64,000 bases of DNA, from NCBI RefSeq assembly GCF_024357955.1, contig NZ_JANEYT010000010.1, positions 1-64,000 on the forward strand. The letters run 5' to 3'. A program made the translations under genes and the position numbers. The notes below the pieces were generated by a model that saw only the letters and a list, made by a program, of their open reading frames with translations, did not search any database and was not told where the DNA came from. Positions 20,574 through 28,351 of the stretch are shown here, in pieces; positions within the stretch are counted from its first letter, which is position 1, and each line of letters starts with the position of its first letter. The DNA comes from Photobacterium pectinilyticum. Lineage in GTDB: Bacteria > Pseudomonadota > Gammaproteobacteria > Enterobacterales > Vibrionaceae.

Positions 20574-22550
20574 TTAGACGATTTCGGGGCTGAGTTCCGG
20601 GATCTCGTTGAGCAGGGAGAAATTACGTTCCTCATGCTCGTGAGCGGGCAGCGGCCGGCCGAGATAATACCCTTGGCAGAAGTCGAAACCGCATTGCTGT
20701 AAATAGCGCAGTTGCGCCTTGGTTTCGACGCCTTCAGCCACGACTTTAAGCGCCAGCTTCTCACAGATAGCCTGAGTTGCTTCGATAATAGCCTGGCTCC
20801 CTTTGTGTTCACCCTGAACAAAGCTTTGATCAAGCTTGACGGTACTGATAGGCAGGTCCTGTAGCTGTGATAAGGATGAGTAACCGGTACCAAAATCGTC
20901 TAGGTAAAGTTCAAGGCCTAACGAGGCAAGATCATCGAGACACTGTTTTGCTTCATCGTACTCTTGCAGCATAGTGGACTCGGTGAGCTCAAGCGCAAGT
21001 TGTGATGATGGGATCTGGTATTGGTTCAGAAGCCCCTCGATGGTCGGTGCCAAGCTTGACTGCAGCTGGGCACGCGATAGGTTGACACTCATGATGAACG
21101 ACTTGCCGTACTTTTTCTCCCACAGTGCAAGCTGCTTACAGGCCGTTTTTAGGATCCATTTACCTAGCGGTACGATCTGACCGGTTTCTTCAGCCAGTGG
21201 GATGAACTCGCCCGGGGAAACTTGTCCCAGCTCTTCATCATGCCAGCGGATCAGCGCTTCAAAGCCTTTGAGAGACTTCGAGTTCATGTCAACAATCGGT
21301 TGGTAGTAAAGCTCGAATGCTTCTGCTTCCAAGGCCAGCGTCAGGTGATGACGCAGCGTCATTTTTCGATATAGCGCATCGGCCATATCTGGTGAAAAGT
21401 GATGGCTGCGATTGCGGCCGCGTAATTTGGCGCGGTGCATCGCCATATCAGCTTGGGTCACTAAGGTTTCGATATCTTTTGCATCGGTTGGGTAATCCGA
21501 TGTACCGATACTGCAACCAATCGACAGTTCCCCCACTTCCTTTAGGTGGAAGGGGCGGTTTAGGGCTTTGATAAGTTGCTTGGCAAACAGAGCCGAATTA
21601 TCAATGTTTCGGTGTTCGGCTTGGACAATGAATTCATCGCCGCCAAAGCGTGCTAAAAGTCCTTTGAACTTAACTTCTTCTTGCAGACGAATAGCGATAG
21701 CGCGCAGCAACTTATCACCAATTGCATGGCCATAGGTGTCATTGACTAGCTTGAAGCCGTCGATATCGAGGAACAACAAGCTATAAGGATGCTGGCTGTG
21801 CTGGTTTTCGATAATGGCATTGGTGATGCCGCGGCGGTTTAGCAACCCGGTGAGGAAGTCATGCTCGGCATTGTATTTGGCTTTGTGAAGCTGCTCTTTT
21901 TCTTGGCTGATATTGATGAGGCTCAGTAACAGCTGATGTTTATCAGACAGCCACTTACCGTCGATGTTGAGCCAGTTGTGGCTTTTTCCGGTCCAGCATA
22001 GCCGCTTGGATTTCAATACCCCCTCAGATCTGGCGGTGGCTAGCCATTTTTCAGCTAATTGGGCATCACCGAGAAAGCTAGCAAGATCGTTAAGATCTTC
22101 TCCAAAAGAGTGGGTAAAAGAGTTGTTGGCGCTGATCAGGTGACCGTCTTCTTCAAACAGCAACGCGAGGTTAGAGCTGCCAGAGAAAGCCAGCTCACGG
22201 CGCAGGCTTGCTTCTTCAGCGATCACTTCAACGAGCATGACGGTCGAGCCGTCAGGACCTGGCATGCCCGAAAAGTAACATAATGCTTTTTTGATCATGT
22301 CATTGGGGGAGAAGTACCACCAAGTTTTGATTTTTTCACCTTGATGGAATCGGCTGAGATAGCCGTCCAGAATGGCATCGACAGCCTCTGACATGTCAAG
22401 GCTGAGATCACGAGCGGTAAGCTCACTGGTCGTTTCCGCTTCCCATAGGGAAAGGGAGGCAGCGTTGGCCCAAAGAATACGTTTTTGGTGAATATCGAAA
22501 ATCCAAACAGGGGTCTGCAGGAACTCAAAGAGAGAAAAATTTTGGTTCAT
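20574..22550 (-). CDS. PAS-GGDEF-EAL cyclic-di-GMP protein
   Basis: 658 residues from the ATG at 22550 (TTG and GTG codons lie just upstream in frame). Two PAS-like segments (about 10-110, beginning FLQTPVWIFDIHQKRILWANA, and about 115-220), a GGDEF domain (about 225-385) with intact LARFGGDEF, and an EAL domain (about 400-645) with FEALIRW, ELTEST, LDDFGTGYSS and VKLDQSF. Both catalytic signatures look intact, so it could make or degrade c-di-GMP, with the direction set by the PAS input. No transmembrane segment; cytosolic sensor. Monocistronic. Confidence 0.92.
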   Translation of the reverse strand: MNQNFSLFEFLQTPVWIFDIHQKRILWANAASLSLWEAETTSELTARDLSLDMSEAVDAILDGYLSRFHQGEKIKTWWYFSPNDMIKKALCYFSGMPGPDGSTVMLVEVIAEEASLRRELAFSGSSNLALLFEEDGHLISANNSFTHSFGEDLNDLASFLGDAQLAEKWLATARSEGVLKSKRLCWTGKSHNWLNIDGKWLSDKHQLLLSLINISQEKEQLHKAKYNAEHDFLTGLLNRRGITNAIIENQHSQHPYSLLFLDIDGFKLVNDTYGHAIGDKLLRAIAIRLQEEVKFKGLLARFGGDEFIVQAEHRNIDNSALFAKQLIKALNRPFHLKEVGELSIGCSIGTSDYPTDAKDIETLVTQADMAMHRAKLRGRNRSHHFSPDMADALYRKMTLRHHLTLALEAEAFELYYQPIVDMNSKSLKGFEALIRWHDEELGQVSPGEFIPLAEETGQIVPLGKWILKTACKQLALWEKKYGKSFIMSVNLSRAQLQSSLAPTIEGLLNQYQIPSSQLALELTESTMLQEYDEAKQCLDDLASLGLELYLDDFGTGYSSLSQLQDLPISTVKLDQSFVQGEHKGSQAIIEATQAICEKLALKVVAEGVETKAQLRYLQQCGFDFCQGYYLGRPLPAHEHEERNFSLLNEIPELSPEIV

Positions 22551-22686
22551 CACCAAGGCTTTGTTATCTATTGTGATAGTTGTCAGATGCTATAATAAAA
22601 ACGGCGTTTTAAATACGCATATAGGATAAAATCGTGAGCTTTATTCATGAAAACTGAAATAAAACGTATAATATCTTGAAATTATG

Positions 22687-22715
22687 AAAAAACGCGATCG
22701 GTGAATCGCGCTTTT
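22687..22715 (-). terminator. Terminator of the DUF3943 gene
   Basis: CGCGAT/ATCGCG stem (22693-22710); on the minus strand it is followed by GTTTTTTC. Confidence 0.82.
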
Positions 22716-22734
22716 ATTGCTACTATTACTGGCT

Positions 22735-23652
22735 TTATTGCAGAGCTAGTTTGACTTCTAAGCCAACGAAAACGGGATCATAGGCGGCACCTGCATCGAG
22801 TGCAAAGCTAGCCGCGTCGGCATTACCGAACCATGGTGTGTAAGTGAAGCTAACATCGGCATCGTCATGCCACCAGTCCGTTATCCAGTAGTGGATATGC
22901 CCAACAGGGTTGAGCAGGAACAGGCTGACATCCCCCATTGTTTGCGATCCCATGACCTTACCGCGGTTGGCGGTGATTTCCATTTCTGTCTGGAACATCC
23001 ATTCCCCGACAGCGGCACCAAACAGTGGGGTGACGATAATATCTTGAATCGACGGCACCTCAGCGAAGGCTTCTACACCGTATTCCCAGAAGAATGTCGA
23101 CATCGTCGCAGAGTACAGAAATGACTCCCATTCGTTAAACCCTGAATGTCGGGCTGCGGTGTAGTAAACACCACCGAAGTATGGGTGCATTATATAGTTA
23201 AGGTAGTGATCGTCCTTGTCCCAAACAGGGCCTTCTTTAACATTGTCCCACCATTTTTGTCCCAGACCTTTTAGGTTTGTATCCTCTGGGTCCCAGTTGG
23301 TAACACTTTCCGGTAGCAATGTCATGAGACCAACCGTTGCCACACTTAGCCCCAAAATGGTATATGACTGCTCAATCAGGTACTCCCAGTCTTTTTCCGG
23401 TGCGACGGACAAGTGCTTGGGTAGCGTATTGGTGGTTGGCTCGGTGCTAACCGGTTGCAGCGAAAAGCCTTGATCCATGGCTGTATACTGATCTTCGCTG
23501 GTGAAAGCAAGCTGTTGGCTAGGCTGAGAAGCATAGTTGTTCAGAAACGTTGACTGTTGGTATGAACCAACATTGGCATTCTCATTCCATGCGAATGCAG
23601 GGGTGCTGACGGCAATCCCCAGAACAAGTGGTGACAGAAGTGAAGTGCGCAA
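22735..23652 (-). CDS. DUF3943 exported protein
   Basis: 305 residues from a TTG start with GGAG six bases upstream; no nearby ATG fits. A Sec signal (MRTSLLSPLVLGIAVSTPAFA) precedes a linker and the DUF3943 domain (about 90-290): WDNVKEGPVWDKDDHYLNYIMHPY, then WEYGVEAFAEVPSIQDIIVTP and WMFQTEMEI. The C-terminus ends in alternating aromatic beta-type segments, consistent with an outer-membrane-associated protein. The biochemical role of the family is not known. Monocistronic. Confidence 0.82.
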   Translation of the reverse strand: MRTSLLSPLVLGIAVSTPAFAWNENANVGSYQQSTFLNNYASQPSQQLAFTSEDQYTAMDQGFSLQPVSTEPTTNTLPKHLSVAPEKDWEYLIEQSYTILGLSVATVGLMTLLPESVTNWDPEDTNLKGLGQKWWDNVKEGPVWDKDDHYLNYIMHPYFGGVYYTAARHSGFNEWESFLYSATMSTFFWEYGVEAFAEVPSIQDIIVTPLFGAAVGEWMFQTEMEITANRGKVMGSQTMGDVSLFLLNPVGHIHYWITDWWHDDADVSFTYTPWFGNADAASFALDAGAAYDPVFVGLEVKLALQ

Positions 23653-23861
23653 GATACGCTCCGCAATAGATCAAGGTGGATAGGATAAAAAAGTGCGGGA
23701 AGTATCACTGAAATGAAAAAAAATTCCTAGTATTCATTCACCATTACTAGGCAATTTTGTGCAAAATTTTTGTAAAGATTAGCAATTTTTATGAATGATT
23801 GTTGGTATTAACAACATTGTTCAAACTTTTGTAGTGTTAGTGATGCATTCGGTTGTAGGAC

Positions 23862-23892
23862 GAGCGGCAAGACTCGCGTGCTTGCCGCTCAG
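23862..23892 (-). terminator. Hairpin at the end of tyrP
   Basis: A perfect 10-bp stem GAGCGGCAAG / CTTGCCGCTC (23862-23890) lies 10 bases after the tyrP stop. On the minus strand it is not followed by a T-run, so it may stabilise the 3' end or terminate weakly. Confidence 0.55.
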
Positions 23893-23899
23893 GTTTTCG

Positions 23900-25120
23900 T
23901 TAGCCTACAGCAGGGATCACCCCTGCCATTTGCAGAAATTGGGCGGTGATGATCAGCACACCGGCACCCGTTGCGGCGAGCATCGCGGGTTTGCCGCCTG
24001 CGACTTGATAGCCAATGTTTTGCTGACCGCTGTTTTTTTCAAACTGCTTGCGCTGTGCACTTACCATGGCGACTGGCAGGAAAATAGCGAGGATAACCAG
24101 AGCGATAGCAGCAAAACCCAATGCCATGATAAAGCCCTGCGGGTAGAACAAAGCAAAGGCCAGCGGTGGAACGAATGTTATTGCCGCTGTCTGCAGTCGA
24201 CCATACTTCTTATCATGCTGTTTGAAGCTATCGGCAACAAAGTCGAACAGGCCGAGGCTGACACCCAAGAATGAGGTTGCCAATGCCAAGTCAGCAAAAA
24301 TAGAAACGGACTGGCTAACCATTGGGTTATGTAGCAATTCACTCAGCGAGCCAATAAATGAGCCAAGGCTGTTGCTTGCCATCAGATCGTGCTGACTGAG
24401 TACGCCCTGGCTTGTCAATTGCCAGAAAATGTAGATGACGAGTGGCAGGGAAGAGCCGATGATCATGACTTTCTTCAGCGCTTTGATATCCAACCCGATA
24501 TAGCGAACGATGGATGGGATACTGCCGTGGAAGCCAAATGACGTGAAGATGACTGGCAAGGCTGAAATGATCAGACCTTTTTCTACCGGCATGTTGACCA
24601 GGTAGCCTCCTTCAACGTTTGGTGCCAGCAAGCCGAGCATGACGATCAGGGCAATGGTTTTTAGGGTAAACAGCACCCGGTTAACCATGTCTACCGAGTG
24701 GGTACCAATGGCGACGACACTGGCAATGCAGATCGTAAACATTACCGTGCTGGTTTGTGCTGAGATGTCCAAACCGATCCAGTTAGTCAACTTGTCATTG
24801 AGTTGGCCGCCCCCGCCTGCAATGTAGGCTGCGCACAGTGAGTACATCAGAAAACACACTGCAAAATTGGCTAAGTACTGACCTTTTTTGCCCAGCAAAT
24901 CACGGGCCAATGAGTTAAGTGTCGCTTGGTGATCGGCATGCTGGTGAACTTCAAGCATCAAGAATGCGGTGTAGGTCATCAATGACCAGCTCGCAATCAT
25001 AATTAAAGTCGCCGTGGTAAAGCCGAGCCCGGCAGAGGCCAGTGGAAGGGCGAGCATGCCAGCGCCAATGGTTGTACCGGCGATGATCAGCATACTGCCG
25101 AAAGTCTTGTTCATAGACAT
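23900..25120 (-). CDS. tyrP: Tyrosine/aromatic amino acid permease (HAAAP family)
   Basis: 406 residues, about 11 transmembrane helices. The N-terminus NKTFGSMLIIAGTTIGAGMLALP is the conserved first helix of TyrP/Mtr/TnaB permeases; FTSFGFHGSIPSIVRYIG in helix 5-6 is also characteristic. It imports aromatic amino acids, probably tyrosine, by proton symport. Upstream TyrR operators (25226-25243 and 25415-25432) support tyrosine-responsive control; I used the tyrP name because of sequence plus these boxes, though Mtr-like specificity is not excluded. Confidence 0.85.
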   Translation of the reverse strand: MSMNKTFGSMLIIAGTTIGAGMLALPLASAGLGFTTATLIMIASWSLMTYTAFLMLEVHQHADHQATLNSLARDLLGKKGQYLANFAVCFLMYSLCAAYIAGGGGQLNDKLTNWIGLDISAQTSTVMFTICIASVVAIGTHSVDMVNRVLFTLKTIALIVMLGLLAPNVEGGYLVNMPVEKGLIISALPVIFTSFGFHGSIPSIVRYIGLDIKALKKVMIIGSSLPLVIYIFWQLTSQGVLSQHDLMASNSLGSFIGSLSELLHNPMVSQSVSIFADLALATSFLGVSLGLFDFVADSFKQHDKKYGRLQTAAITFVPPLAFALFYPQGFIMALGFAAIALVILAIFLPVAMVSAQRKQFEKNSGQQNIGYQVAGGKPAMLAATGAGVLIITAQFLQMAGVIPAVG

Positions 25121-25225
25121 GGGGTCAATTGCTCCGAGTATTCAATGTGTTGGTGCTCGGGAGGTGGTGTTTGCACCTGTGGTTACTCCCTTTCTTTTTT
25201 AAAGAGGGCCACAATGGCAATGAAG

Positions 25226-25243
25226 TGTCAGTAATTGTTTACA
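25226..25243 (-). promoter_or_regulatory. TyrR operator upstream of tyrP
   Basis: Minus-strand reading TGTAAACAATTACTGACA fits the TyrR box consensus TGTAAA-N6-TTTACA, with the invariant G and C 14 bases apart. It differs at only two of 18 positions from the box in front of tyrR (57795-57812). It lies about 105 bases upstream of the tyrP ATG. Confidence 0.72.
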
Positions 25244-25414
25244 CTTTATGTAGCCACTGTGGCTATCGATAGAAAATGCTTGCTTGGTGATTATTCATGG
25301 TTTGATCCATTTTTTATAGTGATAAATGGTGGCTTTTACGTGTTTGCTAACGCTTGCTTCTGGTTGTGAACAATATAGGTATTGCATTTGACTGTCAACT
25401 TTTGTGTTTTTTGG

Positions 25415-25432
25415 TGTAAACTTAATCTTACA
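25415..25432. promoter_or_regulatory. Second TyrR box between tyrP and the cinA-like gene
   Basis: TGTAAACTTAATCTTACA matches TGTAAA-N6-TTTACA at 11 of 12 defined positions. It is about 295 bases from tyrP and 158 from the divergent cinA-like gene, so it may act at a distance or at the other promoter. Confidence 0.6.
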
Positions 25433-25590
25433 CTTGTTGCGGATTGATATGTCATAGAGTGATGTCTGGTTGATGATGATTGATTAAGTAAAAAATAACG
25501 TGCTGAAATAGATAGAGATATGCTTGAATGTGCAGATAGAGACTTGGTATAGAAAAAGGGTGTCGCAGGTCGGCATAATGGGGAAAAGAT

Positions 25591-26808
25591 ATGCTGAAAG
25601 TAGCAATGATAAGTACGGGTGAAGAAGTCCTTCACGGAGACATTACCGACACTAATGCAGCGTGGATGTCGGCACTGTTCTTTCAGCGGGGGTTTCCCCT
25701 GTCTCGGCGGACGACAGTCGGCGATCAGCTCGATATGTTAGCCAAAGAAATTGAGCACTGTAGCCTAACTGCCGATGTGGTGATCGTTAACGGCGGTCTA
25801 GGGCCGACAACCGATGATCTGACTGCGCAGGCGGCAGCCGTAGCTGCCGACGTAGGGTTGGAGTTGGTTGATGAGTGGGTCGTGGCAATGGAAGAAAAAT
25901 ATGCTCAGCTCGGCCGTGTGATGCCCGAAACCAATCTTAAACAAGCGATGCTGCCGGAAGGCGCAGAAGTGTTGGATAACCCGGTAGGGACAGCCTGTGG
26001 GTTTGCGATGCAGATTAATCGGGCTTGGATTTTCTTCACGCCGGGTGTGCCAAGTGAATTCAAGAAAATGACCCATGAGCAAATATTGCCGCGCTTGGAA
26101 AGTAGCTATGCCAATGACAGTGCTCAAGAATGTATCCGCCTTTATACGTTTGGTCTATCGGAGTCAGGGATAGGGCAGTCACTGCAATCCATTTGTCTGC
26201 CGGACGGCTTCGAGCTCGGCTATCGTTCGGAGATCCCTTTTATAGAAGTGAAAGTCTTTTGTCCGCAAGGCCATCAGCAAACACCTGTTTTGGTCGAAGC
26301 AATTGCCAGTGAACTTGGGGACAACCTGGTCGGTCACAATCAGCCTTTGCTCGCGGCTGTTGGTGAACTTGTTGAAGGCAAAGGGCATAAAATCGCCATT
26401 GCTGAGCAGTATACCGGTGGCTTCCTGACCAGTTGGCTCTATGATGACGAACGCTTAGCTGGGTTTATTTCCCAATCTTGGATACTGGGGAGTGACAGTG
26501 TTATCGAAGGTGATGCAAAGGCACCCATTGAGGCCTCGTTGTCGATGGCTCAGGTCGCGCGGGATAAAAACCGGGCGGATATTGGGCTGGCAATAGGGGC
26601 TGAACAAGACGGGTACGTGGTCGTGGCGCTGGTGACACCCGAAGGGGAATGGGCGCAGCAAGTGGCGACTAAACGCCGTTATAGCTCACGTGATTATCGT
26701 TATGTACTGGCAACGTTAGGACTAGATATGCTTCGCCGCTGGTTGGAAGACAAACCGATTTTTGGTCATTCGGAGTCGCTTCAGCGTATCGCCCAGGTGG
26801 GGAATTAA
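25591..26808 (+). CDS. CinA/YfaY-like protein with degenerate amidohydrolase domain
   Basis: 405 residues. The N-terminal CinA/MoaB-like domain (MISTGEEVLHGDITDTNAAWM; VIVNGGLGPTTDDLT; TPGVPSEFKKM) is intact. The C-terminal PncC-like domain starts IAIAEQYTGGFLTSWL, where active nicotinamide-mononucleotide deamidases have AES-C/S-TGG, so the nucleophile-bearing motif is changed. E. coli YfaY is a comparable CinA-like protein lacking deamidase activity. The N-terminal domain could still hydrolyse ADP-ribose-type substrates. It is convergent with yfaE. Role uncertain. Confidence 0.8.
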   Translation: MLKVAMISTGEEVLHGDITDTNAAWMSALFFQRGFPLSRRTTVGDQLDMLAKEIEHCSLTADVVIVNGGLGPTTDDLTAQAAAVAADVGLELVDEWVVAMEEKYAQLGRVMPETNLKQAMLPEGAEVLDNPVGTACGFAMQINRAWIFFTPGVPSEFKKMTHEQILPRLESSYANDSAQECIRLYTFGLSESGIGQSLQSICLPDGFELGYRSEIPFIEVKVFCPQGHQQTPVLVEAIASELGDNLVGHNQPLLAAVGELVEGKGHKIAIAEQYTGGFLTSWLYDDERLAGFISQSWILGSDSVIEGDAKAPIEASLSMAQVARDKNRADIGLAIGAEQDGYVVVALVTPEGEWAQQVATKRRYSSRDYRYVLATLGLDMLRRWLEDKPIFGHSESLQRIAQVGN

Positions 26809-26836
26809 TATTAGGTATTCCGACATGGATATGGAG

Positions 26837-26888
26837 TAATACCAACCTACATAAATACTTGATCAACTATCTATCCAGATTGGTATTA
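26837..26888. repeat. 52-bp palindromic repeat, copy 2
   Basis: TAATACCAACC ... CTTGATCAAC ... CCAGATTGGTATTA. Its right end (26886-26888) is the TAA stop codon of yfaE on the minus strand. Confidence 0.9.
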
Positions 26889-27173
26889 GATGCTAACGTG
26901 CTGATCTTGCAGCTGGAGTTGGTATTCAAACTCGATATCAACATTACTTTTAGGGGTTGAGCAACACGCCAAGATTTCGCTTGGGGCGATAAATGCCATG
27001 GCGTCTTGTTGGTCGACTGCACCCGATTTTAGCTTGCAACGACAAGCGCCACACATACCGTTGCGGCATTGGTACTCGGGTTGAAAGCCTGCTTTTTCTA
27101 GTTGGTCGAGCAGAGGCTCACGGCTATTGCCGTGAACCTCGATACCATTGACGCAAATGGCGACTCGACTCAT
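26886..27173 (-). CDS. yfaE: 2Fe-2S ferredoxin for ribonucleotide reductase cofactor maintenance
   Basis: 95 residues. Plant-type ferredoxin fold with the Cys pattern [16 protein letters not shown] plus a later ILACCSTP. In E. coli YfaE supplies electrons to maintain the diferric-tyrosyl radical of NrdB. The ATG overlaps the nrdB stop by four bases (ATGA), so translation is coupled. Its stop codon is contributed by repeat copy 2. Confidence 0.93.
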   Translation of the reverse strand: MSRVAICVNGIEVHGNSREPLLDQLEKAGFQPEYQCRNGMCGACRCKLKSGAVDQQDAMAFIAPSEILACCSTPKSNVDIEFEYQLQLQDQHVSI

Positions 27174-28303
27174 AGCTCGAAGTCACCCAGGTCATCGGCA
27201 CTGACATCGTTATCGATTTGGCCGACTAAGTAGGAGCTAATCTCAGCCTCCTGAGGAGCAACCTGAACATTGTCAGATGACAACCAAGAGTTGATCCATG
27301 GGATTGGATTCTGAGTCGCGCCCGGGTAGGCATGCTCAAGACCCACAGCAGCCATGCGTAGGTTGGTAATGTACTCGACGTATTGGCACAGGATATCTTT
27401 GTTCAGGCCGATCATTGAACCGTCCTTGAACAAGTACTCTGCCCACTCTTTCTCTTGCTCGGCGGCATCACGGAAAATCGCAAAGCATTCTTCTTTGCAC
27501 TCTTCAGCAATTTCAGCCATTTCAGGATCGTCCTGTCCGGTGCGCAGCAGGTTCAGGATGTGCTGGGTTCCGGTTAAGTGCAAGGCTTCATCACGGGCGA
27601 TCAGCTTGATGATTTTGGCGTTGCCTTCCATCAATTCACGCTCAGCAAAGGCAAATGAACAAGCGAAGCTAACGTAGAAACGGATCGCTTCTAGTGCGTT
27701 CACTGACATCATGCACAGATAGAGCTTTTTCTTGATGTTACGCAGGTTCACCGTAATAGTGCTGCCGTTGATAGTGTGAGCGCCTTCACCTAGTCGGTGG
27801 TAATCGTTGGTCGCTGCGATCAGATCATCGTAGTACTTGGAGATGTCACCAGCACGTTTGATGATCTGTTCGTTACCGACGATATCATCAAACACAATAG
27901 CAGGATCATTGGTGATATTACGGATAATGTGGGTGTACGAGCGGGAATGGATCGTTTCGGAAAACGACCACGTCTCAATCCAAGTTTCCAGCTCAGGGAT
28001 CGATACGATCGGAAGCAGGGCAACGTTAGGGCTACGGCCTTGGATTGAATCAAGTAGCGTCTGGTACTTAAGATTGCTGATGAAAATGTGGCGTTCGTGA
28101 TCTGGCAGGTTGTTGTAATCAATACGGTCGCCAGAGACATCCACTTCTTCTGGTCGCCAGAAGAAAGAAAGTTGTTTTTCAATCAGCTTTTCGAAAATCT
28201 CAAATTTTTGTTGGTCATAACGCGCAACGTTGACAGGCTGGCCAAAGAACATTGGCTCTTTAAGTTGGTCGTTATTTGTTTGACAGAAAGTGCTATATGC
28301 CAT
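27170..28303 (-). CDS. nrdB: Ribonucleotide reductase class Ia, beta subunit
   Basis: 377 residues from the ATG at 28303, which has GAGGATAAG directly upstream; the longer frame begins at a GTG with no support. It holds the diiron/tyrosyl radical site: ligands in [13 protein letters not shown] and the radical Tyr in [14 protein letters not shown]. The C-terminus (end DDLGDFEL) is the acidic tail that docks on NrdA. It generates the radical used for reduction of ribonucleoside diphosphates. Operon nrdA-nrdB-yfaE. Confidence 0.97.
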   Translation of the reverse strand: MAYSTFCQTNNDQLKEPMFFGQPVNVARYDQQKFEIFEKLIEKQLSFFWRPEEVDVSGDRIDYNNLPDHERHIFISNLKYQTLLDSIQGRSPNVALLPIVSIPELETWIETWSFSETIHSRSYTHIIRNITNDPAIVFDDIVGNEQIIKRAGDISKYYDDLIAATNDYHRLGEGAHTINGSTITVNLRNIKKKLYLCMMSVNALEAIRFYVSFACSFAFAERELMEGNAKIIKLIARDEALHLTGTQHILNLLRTGQDDPEMAEIAEECKEECFAIFRDAAEQEKEWAEYLFKDGSMIGLNKDILCQYVEYITNLRMAAVGLEHAYPGATQNPIPWINSWLSSDNVQVAPQEAEISSYLVGQIDNDVSADDLGDFEL

Positions 28304-28351
28304 CTTATCCTCAACATCGATAGGAGCCGAAGCTCCCACCGTTTAAAGTCA

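Noticed and set aside
25393-25410. TGTCAACTTTTGTGTTTT as a third TyrR box
   Set aside because: The right half lacks the required C; it fits only the left half.
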